The translations under genes and the position numbers were made by a program. This document shows, in pieces, positions 1 through 10,400 of a stretch of DNA of 64,000 nucleotides; the first letter of the stretch is position 1; every line of letters starts with the position of its first letter. The notes beneath the pieces are model-generated. The model did not search any database, was not told where the DNA came from, and was given only the letters and a program-made list of their open reading frames with translations. The stretch spans positions 186,001-250,000 of the forward strand of contig JADKJB010000005.1 in NCBI GenBank assembly GCA_016722525.1, in the 5' to 3' direction. Source of the DNA: Bacteroidota bacterium. Lineage in GTDB: Bacteria; Bacteroidota; Bacteroidia; AKYH767-A; OLB10.

Positions 1-1
1 G

Positions 2-1129
2 AATGGTGTACTTGATGCTACATTTAATGGAACGGGAGTATTGTTTGTAGATATGACCGGGGCAGGAACGCAACCTGATTTGGCCAATGACTTTGACTTC
101 GATGCACAAGGAAATATTTATATTGTTGGGGCAACTCGAACAGGAGGTTCTCCTCTTGATAATGATTTTGCCGTGATTAAAGTTTCTCCAACAGGACAAT
201 TGGTGACCTCATTTGATGGAGACGGAAAAAAACTATTTAACCCTACCGGATTTGCAGAATTTGGAACTGGAATCAGAGTATTGTCGGATGGTAAAATTGT
301 TTTTGGTGGAGCGGCAGGCGGAAATGCCATGATTATGAAAATGGATTCTACCGGGGCCTTGGATAATACTTTTGGAGGAACAGGTGCTTCAGCAATTACT
401 TTTACAGGAAGCAGTTTTGAAATGTTTGGCATGGAGCTCGATAGCGATGAACGAATCATTATTTCAGGGACTGTTTATTCTGCCACTAAAAATGTAGGTG
501 TTGCCAGGTGCTTACAGACGGGACTGCTGGATGCAAGTTATGGAACGGCAGGGAAACTCGACATTAATATTGGAGGTGGAGATAATGATGCATTTGCTAT
601 TTTTCGCTTGAGTGATGATAAAATTTTAATCGGAGGTGCCGTAGTAAATGCAGCTACCGGATCAGATTTTATGGCCGCTCGAATTGATACCTCTGGTTCG
701 TTGGATCTTTCTTTCAATACAACCGGATTCATCACTCAAAATCTCGTGCCAGGAAATGTTGATGAGTTTGCCAATTCTATGGCAGTTACCGCCGACGATA
801 GAATTGTACTTACAGGAACAGTAGTTTTTGGATCTGCAATTAATGAAGATGTTGGAATTTTATTGTTGAAGCCTGAAACTGTAACCGGATTGGAAACAAA
901 AGGTGATGATACAGTTCCGGCAATTTTTCCAAATCCATTCACAGATGCAATTACCATTGAATGTTTGAAACCTATGAATTTAATTATTTGTGATTTTCAT
1001 GGTAAAGTCCTCAAAGAATTTCAAACAACAACCGGCACCAATAAAATTTCTGTAAGCGAATTTTCAAAGGGTATTTATTTTTTCAAAGATCAACTGTCGG
1101 GCAAAGTGAGTAAATTGGTGAAGATGTAA
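2..1129 (+). CDS. delta-60 repeat protein with T9SS type A sorting domain (5' partial)
   Basis: The reading frame is open to the left edge of the window, so the start and any signal peptide are missing. Repeats of the form GxLDxTFxGxG, followed by short strands and a basic or hydrophobic turn, recur about every 55-60 residues; this is the delta-60 repeat pattern, expected to form a beta-propeller. The last ~80 residues hold a PNPF motif and a GIYFFK strand and end in KLVKM, as in the T9SS type A C-terminal sorting domain. The protein is therefore probably exported across the outer membrane and kept on the surface or released. No enzymatic motif is visible. It is one of many T9SS cargo proteins in this window. 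Confidence 0.8.
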   Translation, partial: NGVLDATFNGTGVLFVDMTGAGTQPDLANDFDFDAQGNIYIVGATRTGGSPLDNDFAVIKVSPTGQLVTSFDGDGKKLFNPTGFAEFGTGIRVLSDGKIVFGGAAGGNAMIMKMDSTGALDNTFGGTGASAITFTGSSFEMFGMELDSDERIIISGTVYSATKNVGVARCLQTGLLDASYGTAGKLDINIGGGDNDAFAIFRLSDDKILIGGAVVNAATGSDFMAARIDTSGSLDLSFNTTGFITQNLVPGNVDEFANSMAVTADDRIVLTGTVVFGSAINEDVGILLLKPETVTGLETKGDDTVPAIFPNPFTDAITIECLKPMNLIICDFHGKVLKEFQTTTGTNKISVSEFSKGIYFFKDQLSGKVSKLVKM

Positions 1130-1887
1130 TTGGTCTTTTCTGATAGCTGTAATTTTGTTGTTGAGGTATTTTGTTTTACAACATGCAGCTATTATTTTAT
1201 TTACTCTTTTAAATTTCCCGGCAACTTCAAGCCCTATATTTCCGGCAAAACGATTCGGCATTACCGGGGTGGGGTCACTTCATTCCGGAGATCGTTTGCA
1301 CTTGATGCCAACAGAATACAGGAAAAAGGAAAATTACATGCCAATGCCAAAGCACCGATGGATGAAAATCATTCAGCGTTCGGTCCGTTTCCGGTTTTAA
1401 AAACACCGGCTTCGTGCCCACTAGGTATTTGATTTCCGTAAAGCCAATTTTGATTAGGTGGGTTCGTCGAAAATTTTTTTCTTTACGGAAGATGGAGGAA
1501 TAGATTTAGGGAGGAGAACAAAAGTTTTTAAAGTTTCATTAAACCTCATCGCAAATCGCCATTTTTTTTTCAATAAGTTCTTCCCTATTTCAAAGGGGGT
1601 GTCGTGTCCGCGTTCTTGTTATTTTGAAGTTAAACTACTATCTTTAATGCATGATGCTGTAGTCCATTTAACCGACGTTGGTATCCGACACAAATAATTC
1701 TAAAATTTGTCCCGGATGAATTAATACCCGTACTAATTAACTCATAAAGTGCTAAAATTCCCATTTTAAAAACGTAATGAAAAATAGATATGTGCAATTT
1801 GATGTTTTTGATACATTTTTTATAATCAATTTTTGGAAAATAAAACGCAGGTGGGTGTTCCGGGGAATAATTGTTAGCTGCCATACT
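1130..1887. other. intergenic region without a convincing gene
   Basis: Short open frames of up to 100 codons exist on both strands but have no recognisable domain, no signal peptide and no family-like composition. The only structured element seen is a 33-nt sequence at 1755-1787 that recurs at 5460-5492. A GTTAGC motif lies 12 nt before the next gene's ATG (1888). Confidence 0.5.
1755..1787 (+). repeat. 33-nt direct repeat, copy 1 (other copy 5460-5492)
   Basis: The sequence begins AAATTCCCATTT and ends AAAAATAG. It matches 5460-5492 at 29 of 33 positions with no gaps, and the four differences are spread evenly. Copy 2 touches a GTTAGC motif directly; copy 1 lies ~100 nt before a gene start. 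Confidence 0.6.
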
Positions 1888-2436
1888 ATGACTCGACTAT
1901 TAACTACTCTGACTTTATTAGTATTGATTCATACTTTTGTATGTGATCAAAAAATGAGCAATGACAACAAACTTAGCTTGCGAAAAGTAAACCGTAACCT
2001 AATGGGACAACAGATTAAACAACTTAAAGATGGAGCATTACTCATTCGCGTTCAAAATAAGGAAAATTCTATAAAAGCTCTAAATGATAGGAAGCAATTT
2101 GCTTTAGCAAACAAAATCCAGATTAAACAGGTAAGTTATAACAAAAAAATAATAGCAGCTTTTAGAAAAAAATTTAATTTTTGTCCCATTTACTTTTTTT
2201 TCAGCAATTCTTCTGATACTATTTTGGCAAATCACTTGAATGAAATTATTTTCCTTAATGATGGTTTGCAGCCAGATACTTCAATCAAATTTGTTTATAA
2301 TAAATTTTTAACAGCTGAATTTGCAATAATAGAACAAGACACTTCAAAATGCTTTTCTAATTATTATTACCAACCAAGTGAAAATGGAGTTGAAAAAAGT
2401 AGTGCATATAACGGAGGACCTGATTTGAGAGTTTAA
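1888..2436 (+). CDS. small secreted hypothetical protein
   Basis: I chose the ATG at 1888 over an upstream in-frame ATG at 1777. From 1888 the protein opens with a normal signal peptide (MTRLLTTLTLLVLIHTF), while the upstream extension carries no export signal. The mature part has a segment LKDGALLIRVQNKENSIKAL, then FCPIYFFFSNSSDTILANH. I recall this pattern from small uncharacterised Bacteroidota proteins, but I cannot name a function. A GTTAGC motif lies 12 nt upstream of the ATG and a large hairpin ending in GTTAGC lies ~155 nt downstream, so the gene could sit in a cassette-like unit. About 182 residues; start uncertain. Confidence 0.6.
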   Translation: MTRLLTTLTLLVLIHTFVCDQKMSNDNKLSLRKVNRNLMGQQIKQLKDGALLIRVQNKENSIKALNDRKQFALANKIQIKQVSYNKKIIAAFRKKFNFCPIYFFFSNSSDTILANHLNEIIFLNDGLQPDTSIKFVYNKFLTAEFAIIEQDTSKCFSNYYYQPSENGVEKSSAYNGGPDLRV

Positions 2437-2589
2437 AAATAATGAGTGATAAATTAGTGCAATTATAACGTCCATTTCCATATTATGTCAGAACATTTAA
2501 TTCGCTTCCAATTATCAGACGAAAACCTTTCAAAGTAGTGAAGAGATTGAATAAAAAATTGTTGTAATACTATGTAAAGAATAAAGGTA

Positions 2590-2672
2590 GATAACAGACA
2601 TATTGCCGCAACACTTTTTCTCTAATTTTAGATAATTGAGAAAAGTGCTTTGGCAATATGTCAAAAGTTAGC
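2590..2672 (+). repeat. attC-like imperfect hairpin ending in GTTAGC
   Basis: An inverted repeat of about 25 bp pairs 2597-2622 (starts GACATATTGCC) with 2638-2662 (ends GGCAATATGTC), with a few mismatches and one bulge. It is flanked by GATAAC (2590) and GTTAGC (2667), which are nearly complementary to each other. This is the R''-L''-loop-L'-R' order of an integron attC site, but the core differs from the canonical GTTRRRY. It could instead be a simple hairpin or terminator-like repeat. Confidence 0.4.
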
Positions 2673-2707
2673 GGTAATTATAAATCCCGACAATAAAATT
2701 CATAACA

Positions 2708-2971
2708 ATGAAAGAATATAAATTTTGCCAGAGCTGCGGATTCCCAATGAAGAAAGACAAAAAAGGTGGGGGGTGAAAAGACGGAACAACAAGTAGAAAG
2801 TATTGCTCCATGTGCTATGAGAATGGTGCATTCCTAACTCCACCAGAAATTAACACAGCAGAAAAGAGGCAGAAGTTTTGCATACAAGAAATGAAGAAAT
2901 GCGGAATCAACGGTTTCTTTGCCTGGCTGGCTACCAGATCAATTCCAAAACTTGAGCGATGGAAACGATAA
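2708..2971 (+). pseudogene. zinc-ribbon protein with in-frame TGA
   Basis: The frame starting at 2708 encodes MKEYKFCQSCGFPMKKDKKG, then a TGA at 2774-2776. It continues in the same frame as KDGTTSRKYCSMCYENGAF and finally IPKLERWKR to TAA at 2971. The CxxC...CxxC pairs and the KDGxxSxxYCSxCYxNGxF pattern match the small 'putative zinc ribbon' family (Zn_ribbon_2), and the total of ~87 codons is its usual length. The frame is kept across the stop, so this is a point nonsense change and not an indel; a Gly codon (GGA to TGA) is the simplest expected original. The gene begins 36 nt after a GTTAGC motif. It is either a true pseudogene or a base-call error. Confidence 0.65.
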
Positions 2972-3024
2972 TGGTTATATTGATTCTTTAAAAGACTGAA
3001 AGTAGTATCTAATTAAAAAAGTAA

Positions 3025-3954
3025 ATGAACAATCAACAAATCATTGAATGGTTATTAGAAGGAGACAACTCTATTCAATATCAGGTTCATCGTGATTTGT
3101 TAGGATCTGACAAAAAGAAACTTCAAGTCCGAATAGCAAATGAAGGATGGGGTGAGAAAATTTTAGCAAAACGTAAGCCGGACGGCCAATGGGGAGATAG
3201 ATTTTATCAACCCAAGTGGATTTCGACCCATTACACACTACTTGATCTGCGCAATTTAAATCTCCCACCAAACAATGAGATGGTGCAAGAGACCATCGAA
3301 CTGGTCTTACGGAATAACCTGGCAGATGATGGAGGTATTCAATTGGGTCCATCCACATCGCAGCAGAGTGACGTTTGTGTAAATGGAATGTTTTTGAATT
3401 ATGCATCCTATTTTAAAACACCTGATAAAAAGTTACATTCTATTATTGACTGCATTCTCAATGAGATTATGCCGGATGGAGGTTTTAATTGCAGGATAAT
3501 CAGAAGCGGAGCTAAACACAGTTCCTTGCACTCCACCATATCTGTGCTTGAAGGTTTTGTGGAATTCCTTAAAGCCGGTCATTCCTACAGAAAAGAGGAA
3601 ATTCTCAGCGCTCAAAAAAGTTCAATTGAGTTTATCTTGTTACATCAATTATTCTTGTCTGATCGAACAGGTCAAATTATTAATAAGGACTTTCTGAAGC
3701 TGACTTATCCCTGCAGATGGAAATATGATATTCTGCGAGCCATGGACTTTTTTCAATACGCAGGAATTGGCTGGGACGACAGGATGAAAGCAGCGATTGA
3801 TGTACTAAAGTCAAAACGAAACAATGAAGGATTCTGGAATATGCAAGCTGCTCATCCGGGTCAGGTACACGTCAGCATGGAGAAAGCTGGCAAACCAAGC
3901 AGATGGATTACATTGAGAGTTTTACGAGTAATGAAACATTTTGAAATAGAATAA
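3025..3954 (+). CDS. alpha/alpha-toroid (squalene-cyclase/prenyltransferase-like) protein
   Basis: A 309-residue protein without a signal peptide, probably cytoplasmic. It opens with IIEWLLEGDNSIQYQVHRDL. Repeated helical units then carry turns such as KPDGQWGDRFYQPKWISTHY, LADDGGIQLG, MPDGGFNCRI and NNEGFWNM. The DGxW/DGGF turns between helix pairs are typical of the terpenoid-cyclase/prenyltransferase toroid fold. I see no DxDD motif of squalene cyclases, so it is probably not a true cyclase. Such proteins are usually annotated only as hypothetical or 'prenyltransferase/squalene oxidase repeat' proteins. The coding frame is intact, unlike its neighbours on both sides. Confidence 0.65.
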   Translation: MNNQQIIEWLLEGDNSIQYQVHRDLLGSDKKKLQVRIANEGWGEKILAKRKPDGQWGDRFYQPKWISTHYTLLDLRNLNLPPNNEMVQETIELVLRNNLADDGGIQLGPSTSQQSDVCVNGMFLNYASYFKTPDKKLHSIIDCILNEIMPDGGFNCRIIRSGAKHSSLHSTISVLEGFVEFLKAGHSYRKEEILSAQKSSIEFILLHQLFLSDRTGQIINKDFLKLTYPCRWKYDILRAMDFFQYAGIGWDDRMKAAIDVLKSKRNNEGFWNMQAAHPGQVHVSMEKAGKPSRWITLRVLRVMKHFEIE

Positions 3955-3960
3955 CAGAGC

Positions 3961-4097
3961 TAGCAGCAGTGACCCTTGTACAAGCCCTCTCAAAAAGACA
4001 AACATATTTCCGGTTTCAATAGCTGCCACCTATCTCTATAGGGATTTTTTAAAAAAACCTATTTGTAATGACAGCCGACTTCAGTAATAAAATTTGA
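3961..4097 (+). repeat. diverged dispersed repeat, copy A (copy B 5285-5428)
   Basis: Both copies read AGCAGxxGTGACC..., CTCAAAAAGA..., a (T)TCCxGxTTC block, and end with an ACAGCCGACxTCAG block followed by AATAA and TTGA. The middle is poorly conserved. Copy A starts 6 nt after the stop of the preceding gene; copy B starts ~70 nt after the stress-protein stop. The rest of the gap to 4383 holds no gene I can support. Confidence 0.5.
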
Positions 4098-4383
4098 CTA
4101 CTGCGATCATGCTATTGATAATTGCCTGCAACTTCGAGAGAATATCTGGTTAGATTATCTTACTCGGTTAATGGAAAATAATACTATTGATCCAAATTCT
4201 TGCGCATAGATTTCCAGCATAAGCTGTATGGCCTAATAGTTTATTTTGCCACATAACTCCTTGATTAGTAAGTAGATATTGCTTTTATAGCCTTTTCGGT
4301 GATGCCTGACAGATTTTAGCAGGACTTTTTTCATTTTTTTAATTTTATTTGGCGAAATTTACAAACGCAAAATAGAATTACTA

Positions 4384-5216
4384 ATGGATAAAATTCTTGT
4401 TACCACCGATTTCTCGACTAATTCAAAAGCCGGATTGCGCTTTGCCATTCAATTGGCATCACAGCATCAATTTGAATTGACATTCTTGCACTCCTACTAC
4501 ATTATTAAACCTACTTCATGGAGTGATGCGACTTTTGCCACCTATAAAAAAAGAGAAGAAGATAAGATTCAAAACAAACTCAATCGTTTTGTAACTGATG
4601 TTTACAAAAGAATGGGAGTTGTACCGGGTACTATCAAATGCATCATTAAAAGTTCTGTATTCACTGACAGTAACATCAGGGAATATGCTGCTGAAAATAA
4701 ATTCAGTTATATCTGCATCAGCACAAGAGGCGCTGGTAAACTGAAAAAAATATTCGGTACAAACACTTCCAGTCTCATTAATCAATCTCATACACCTGTA
4801 ATTTCAGTCCCACCCCATTACCGCACCACTAAAATAAAAAGCATTCTTTATGCTTCCGACCTTGTCAGTCTTGAAAATGAATTGAAAAAAGTAGTTGCTT
4901 TTGCAAAACCATTATCAGCAAAGTGGAACTGCTTCATTTCGTTTTTCCCACTGAAATAACTACCAAGAAAAATATCATGAACGAAGCAGTAAGGAAATTT
5001 TCAAAGCATAATATCAAACTGCATCTTGAAAATATCAATCTTGACAAAAGTTTAATTTCAAATATTGAATTAGCAATCAAACAATCAAAACCATCCCTGC
5101 TGATAATGTTCACACAGCAAAACAGAAGCTTCTTTCAAAAAATATTTCTCTCAAGCAATTCTGCAGAATATTCTTTCAATGCCAAAGTGCCGCTGCTCGT
5201 TTTTAATAAAATCTAA
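4384..5216 (+). pseudogene. universal stress protein (tandem UspA), frameshifted
   Basis: The first frame (4384-~4922) begins MDKILVTTDFSTNSKAGLRF and contains RGAGKLKKIFGTNTSSLINQ followed by TPVISVPP. These are the ATP-binding and C-terminal strand features of a UspA domain. A second, shorter Usp-like half begins at IKSILYASDL. At about 4922 this frame runs into a stop after nonsense sequence, while the +2 frame continues as VELLHFVFPTEI to PLLVFNKI, stop 5216. One missing base in the AAA run at 4921-4924 restores a ~277-residue tandem Usp, the usual Bacteroidota length. Cytoplasmic stress or nucleotide-binding role by family. Either decayed or a homopolymer error. Confidence 0.75.
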
Positions 5217-5284
5217 ATCAACAAACAAGGGCACTGCTATTTAAAATAATTAAAGAATAACACTACACGGAGTCGGCCTTCATG

Positions 5285-5428
5285 TAACAGCGGTGACCAT
5301 TACTCCACCTCACTCAAAAAGATAAAAATTTTTCCCGGCTTCCATCAGCAATCCAAGATCAATTTAGGGAAAAAGCATTTTTTAGAAATAAAAGGACTTC
5401 ACAGCCGACCTCAGAATAATAATGTTGA
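5285..5428 (+). repeat. diverged dispersed repeat, copy B
   Basis: Partner of 3961-4097: shared blocks AACAGCGGTGACC, CTCAAAAAGATA, CCCGGCTTC and CACAGCCGACCTCAG. Copy B is followed 32 nt later by the 33-nt repeat and the GTTAGC boundary at 5492. No gene is visible in 5217-5520. Confidence 0.5.
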
Positions 5429-5459
5429 TATTAGCGCGCATTTTATGGAAAAGGGTCTG

Positions 5460-5501
5460 AAATTCCCATTTGAAAAGCGCAATAAAAAATAGTTAGCAAC
5501 A
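5460..5501 (+). repeat. 33-nt direct repeat copy 2 abutting a GTTAGCAACA boundary motif
   Basis: Positions 5460-5492 repeat 1755-1787. GTTAGCAACA at 5492-5501 is the exact reverse complement of TGTTGCTAAC at 6632-6641, so the gene between them is bracketed by a 10-bp inverted pair, as expected of an integron-type cassette boundary. Confidence 0.45.
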
Positions 5502-5520
5502 ATTATAAGACAACAACAAT

Positions 5521-6624
5521 ATGACAAACATTGAAAGCAAGAAAATATCTATAATAAGAAATTTAATTTTAATTGTTTTTACTTTACAAATATCATCTTG
5601 CACAGGACAAGTGATAGAAAAACCAATTAATGATACAACAGAAAATGGAATAAATAATCAACCAATCAATTTAAATCAAAGGACAACATTTCCACAAATT
5701 CACACCAATCTAAATGGAATGGTAAGAGAGTTTGTAAGGACAATGTATCAAGACAAAAAAGGGAACTATTGGTTTGGAACAAATGGAGATGGGATTATAC
5801 GCTATGACGGGCAAACACTTGAAAAAATCATAATTGAAGGAATCAATTCACATCTAAGAATTACAGGAATTATTGAAGATAAAGCAGGCCATATATGGTT
5901 TGGATCTGATGAACTCATAAAATACGATGGTGAGAAATTTACTGCATACACAAAAAAAGATGGCCTGCCAGCCGGTGAAATATTTGGACTGACAATTGAC
6001 AAAAGCGGTCTCATTTGGATTGGATCAACAGGCGGGATTAGTCTTTTTGACGGCAAAAAGTTTACACCTTTCTTATTGCCTGATACAAAGATTGAAGATC
6101 CAAAACCTATGCTTTCCGCTAAATTGGTTTTTAACTTTTTAGAAGACAAAAATGGAACGATGTGGCTGGTTACCGATGGGAATGGAATTTTCAAATTCAA
6201 GAATGGCGAATTCATTCCGTTTAACATCTAAAATGGACTTACCGACAATAATGTCGCGGATATTTTAGAAGACAAACAAGGAAATATTTGGATTGGCACT
6301 TTTTATGGCGGTGTGAGTAAATATGATGGTAAAACATACACTAACTTCACAAAGGATGGCATTGTTAAAGGTGAAGAAACCGGTGGGTTTTTAGAAGATA
6401 GAAAAGGAAACATTTGGTTTACGGCAGAAAATGTTGGAGTATATAAATATGATGGGGCGAATTTTACATTATACACTACCGAAGACGGATTAACTTCAAA
6501 TCTTGTTATTCGTATCTTTGAAGATAACAAAGGACAACTTTGGTTTGGAACTTGGCAAGGCATATGCATTTTTGACGGTGAAAAATTCGTGAATGCTAAA
6601 GACAAGGAACCTTGGACGAAGTAA
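5521..6624 (+). pseudogene. Reg_prop beta-propeller lipoprotein with in-frame TAA
   Basis: The start at 5521 gives a lipoprotein signal (hydrophobic run, then ISSC lipobox). After it come propeller repeats of the type DKxGxxWFGTxGxGxxxYDG (e.g. DKKGNYWFGTNGDGIIRYDG), characteristic of the two-component regulator propeller family. A TAA at 6229-6231 stops the frame after FIPFNI, but the same frame continues with NGLTDNNVADILEDKQGNIW through three more blades to 6624 (FVNAKDKEPWTK). The expected residue before NGLT in such repeats is Glu, so GAA to TAA is the simplest explanation. Without the stop it would be a ~367-residue stand-alone sensor-type propeller with no kinase part. Confidence 0.75.
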
Positions 6625-6631
6625 AAATAAC

Positions 6632-6690
6632 TGTTGCTAACAGCACATTTGCCATGAGCTGGGTTTCGTGCTCCGAAGACAGATTCTGTT
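6632..6690 (+). repeat. left half of an attC-like element
   Basis: TGTTGCTAAC followed by AGCACATTTGCCATGAGCTG begins 8 nt after the preceding stop codon. It is complementary to GTTAGCAACA at 5492. I do not find the matching right arm ending in GTTAGC within the next 120 nt; a transposase remnant begins at 6768, so the element may be truncated. Confidence 0.3.
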
Positions 6691-6767
6691 TTAAAAAGCA
6701 ACTAATTTTATTAATTGCTTTTCATAACTCAATAAAAAAATTAATCATAGATTTTTTATTTATGTAG

Positions 6768-6953
6768 TTTAAGCCAGGAAAAAACCGCACTCAAAGTGCT
6801 CTGTTTCCCGAATCGCGTGATCAGATTATTGGATAGGATAACGAAGTACGCTTCATTGATATTTTTGTGGAGCGCCTTCACCTGGTGGATTTCAAGTTTA
6901 AAATGAAAAAAACACATAGAAGGCTTAATGTTTTAAGTCACTTATCTCGCTAA
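6768..6953 (+). pseudogene. IS1182-like transposase N-terminal remnant
   Basis: One frame reads KPGKNRTQSALFPESRDQII, then G and a TAG (6834-6836), then DNEVRFIDIFVERLHLVDFK, ending at TAA 6953. This resembles the N-terminus of IS1182-family DDE transposases (NQxxLFPESLEDxIxEDNPVRFIDAFVDSLDL, from memory). Only ~60 codons remain and no catalytic region follows. The internal stop sits where Glu is expected. It is a dead insertion-sequence fragment. Confidence 0.55.
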
Positions 6954-7413
6954 AAACAAAAAGCTTCAAAATGCCGCATTCGTTTTTTTAACTCCCTATA
7001 CACGAAGATCCAAAATTAGCCCAAGGCAAATCGCTTTAAATGAGTCATATTTGTAACGTGATGGGGAGGTTTTATACTGATTACCGTTAAGCATCATTTT
7101 AGACAACCTTTATCGAGATACTATGCGCTACGACAGTTCATCAAAAAGTATTATGAATCAGGGGAAATACGGATGAACAAGCAGCAGCAGTGCATAGCCG
7201 GGCTTTGGTTTCGTATTGCCAAATTCTGTGGGTCCGTAGTTCAAAACTTCGATTTTTAGGTATAAATTTGGTTTCAGTTCCGGGCAAACAGTTGTTTGGT
7301 TCCCCAATTGCAGCATTTAGAACCCACCAGCAATGTGTGAAAGGATATCTGGTTGAAACTGTTCCAGTTGTCAATTCAAATGATACAGTTATCAATTGAA
7401 TCGAATATATTCA
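6954..7413. other. intergenic region, nothing recognised
   Basis: It follows the transposase stub and may contain more of the decayed element, but I cannot align any of it to a protein. Frames of 69-84 codons on both strands show no domain. Confidence 0.4.
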
Positions 7414-7441
7414 TTGAAATTCTAATTCATCCCTATCTTTG
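7414..7441 (+). promoter_or_regulatory. Bacteroidota-type promoter for the sensor kinase operon
   Basis: TATCTTTG at 7434-7441 matches the TAnnTTTG -7 consensus exactly, and TTG at 7414-7416 is a plausible -33 element 17 nt upstream. The transcript would start near 7446-7450, leaving almost no leader before the ATG at 7451 or 7460. Confidence 0.55.
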
Positions 7442-7450
7442 AATTTTATA

Positions 7451-10400
7451 ATGGTATTTATGAATTCATCAAAGAAAAAGCCCTTTCCGTTACTCTTTTT
7501 TTTGCTGATTCATTTTCATGGAACTTACGGTCAGGAAAACCCAACCTCCTTTCAGCACCTCTCTATTGAAAATGGTTTAACCAGCAACCATATAAATTGT
7601 GTTTTGCAGGATAAAAATGGATTTATTTGGATTGGAACTAATGAGGGATTGAATAAATTTAACGGTTATTCGCTAAAAACTTTTCGTAACATAGAAGACG
7701 ATAGCCTTTCTTTAGCTTCCAATTTTATAACCTGTGGCTATAAGGATAGCAAAAATCGTTTGTGGTTTGGCGGCGATTTTTTATGTTATTGCAATCCTGA
7801 TGTAGAAAAATTTACAAACTTCAATTTCATAGAGGGGGACAAAACTGGGATCAATTCACAGTACATCAATGCGATTGTAGAAGATGATGCAGGAGTAATA
7901 TGGGTTGGAACTAGAAATGGGCTGTGCGCTTTTAATGAAGCAACAAAGAAATTTGCAACCTTTTTGCAGGATACCAGTGTAATTAAAACTAGTGTAGATG
8001 CAAGAAATTTTATTACTGGATTGGTGGCAGATAAATACGGAGTGTTGTGGGTGGCCACAATGCATGGGTTGCACCAGTTTAATACCAAAACTAAAAAATT
8101 TGTGGTTCCTGCACCTCAAGATTCAACTCTTGCTGCGCTTGCCAATCTTGATATAAATTCGTTTTGTCTCGATAACAGCCGAAATATTTGGATTGCAGCT
8201 GCTGATTCAAACTTGTTCTATTTTAATAGACAACAAAAATATTTGCAAAAAATTAATTACAATCTTTATTGTGATAAATCTCTTTCATTCATAATAGGAA
8301 ATATTAATTGTGATAAATCTGGTAAAATTTGGTTAGCATCAGGCTTCAACGGCATTATCGTTTTAAATCCTGAAACCAACGAATGGAAAAAATATCAGCA
8401 TGATATGTTTGATGCCAAGAGCTTGGTGGATGATAAAACACAATGTGTATTTGAAGGCGTGTCGGGTTTAATTTGGATTGGAACACACCGTGGTGGTGTG
8501 GATAGAATTCAGCCCTATCCGGATAAATTTCATTCGTACGTTTTACAGCCGGGAAAACCTGCTTCCCTTTGCAATAATGATATTACAATAGGCCTTGAAG
8601 ATAGTAAAGGGAATTTGTGGCTGGGGGCCAAGGAAGGCATGATGTATTTTGACAGAATAACAAATGCCTTTACCTGTTTTAAGCATGAGGCATTAAATGA
8701 AAATTCGCTTTCGAGTAATACTATCTATACGATTACAAAAGATTCTGGTGATAATTTATGGATTGGTACCAATAAGGGATTCAATTACTTTAACATCAAA
8801 ACAAAAAGATGGAAACATTATTTTCAAATTAAAAATGATATAAATGCATTACCTGGCGTCGAAGTATTCGATAGTTATGTAAGAAAGGATGGAACTGTTT
8901 TGGCTGGAACCAATGGCAGTGTTTGTTTATTTAATCCGGCTACCGAAACTTTTACAACAAGGTTTAATAATGAGAACATTAATCATTTAAGACGCAATAA
9001 TTATATAACCACCTTTGAGCATAGTGACGGCACCTTATGGCTTTCAACCAGCAGCACAGGCATATTGCATGTTACCAGCTCTTTTCAAGTTATTGATTCT
9101 TTCTTCTTATCAGGTGGGTTTAATGCGGCATCGGTTCATCAGTTTGTAGAAGATACCAAAAGAAATGTTTGGATGGCAACTACCAAAGGTTTGTATCGAT
9201 GGAATAACAGCACGTCGAATTTTACCGTTTTTAATAGTGCTGAATTAGGTCTAAGTGGAGATATAAAGTCCGTTGTAGCAGAGAACGAGAAGAGTGTTTG
9301 GATCAGCACTGTTACAGGAATATCTCAGCTTGTTTTTAAATCGGAATCCGAAATAGAGTTTGTAAAAAAGTTTGACGAATCGGATGGGTTGCAGGGAAAT
9401 ACATTTAACAATTTTGCCGGTATAAAACTAAATTCCGGAGAGCTATTTTTTGGAGGGATCAATGGATTTAATTTGTTCAACCCAGCTTCAATTCACTATA
9501 ATAAATTTATTCCTCAAGTTCGAATCATTGCGTTTAAAGTTTTTGACAAAGAGTTGCAATTTGACAAAGAAATTGATTCAATAGTTCAAATAAACTTAAG
9601 TTATGGTCAAAACTTTTTCACCTTTGAAATGGGCGCATTGAGTTTTGACCACCCCGAAAAAAATCAATTTGGCTATCAGTTGGTTGGCTTTGATAAGGAA
9701 ATGATTTATACCGGAACTAATCATATTGCATCGTATACTAATATTCCCCCGGGTAATTATGTGCTTCATATTATTGCTTCTAACAATGATGGAGTTTGGA
9801 ATACTGAGGGAATTCGAATAAACCTGAGCATAGTTCCGCCATTTTGGAAAACAAATTGGTTTCAAATTATTGTATTTACACTGTTGTGTTTAGCCGCTTA
9901 TGGACTTTATTATTTACGAATCAAAAAAATTAAAAATGATGAAAAAATAAAAAGCGAAATCAACAAGCAAATAGCAGAAGCGCGTTTAACTGCTTTAAGT
10001 GCTCAGATGAATCCGCATTTTATTTTTAATTCTCTAAATTCTATTCAGCAATTTATTTCGGAATCGGAAAAAGAAAATGCTTTAAAGTATCTCTCCAAAT
10101 TTTCAAAGCTCATACGATTGGTTTTGCAAAACGCAAATAAAAATTCCACCACTATTAGAAATGAAGTGAGCATGTTAGAGTTTTATTTGGAATTGGAATC
10201 GTTGCGGTTCTCCAATAAGTTTTCTTATCAAATTACAGTTGATGACAGAATAAACAAGGATGGAATTGAAATTCCATCAATGGTTTTGCAGCCCTATGTG
10301 GAAAATGCCATTATTCATGGCTTGCTGAATAAAACAACCAACGGGAATCTTGAAATTAAGATCAGTCAAATCAACAATAGTATTATTTGCGTGATTGAAG

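Noticed and set aside
1130..1432. 100-codon ORF following the first gene
   Set aside because: No domain, no signal peptide, overlapping frames of similar length; composition not protein-like.
4093..4209. A frame containing LQLRENIWLDYLTRLMEN, reminiscent of the transaldolase N-terminus
   Set aside because: Only ~39 codons, no neighbouring transaldolase sequence in any frame, and it partly overlaps the dispersed repeat; chance resemblance cannot be excluded.
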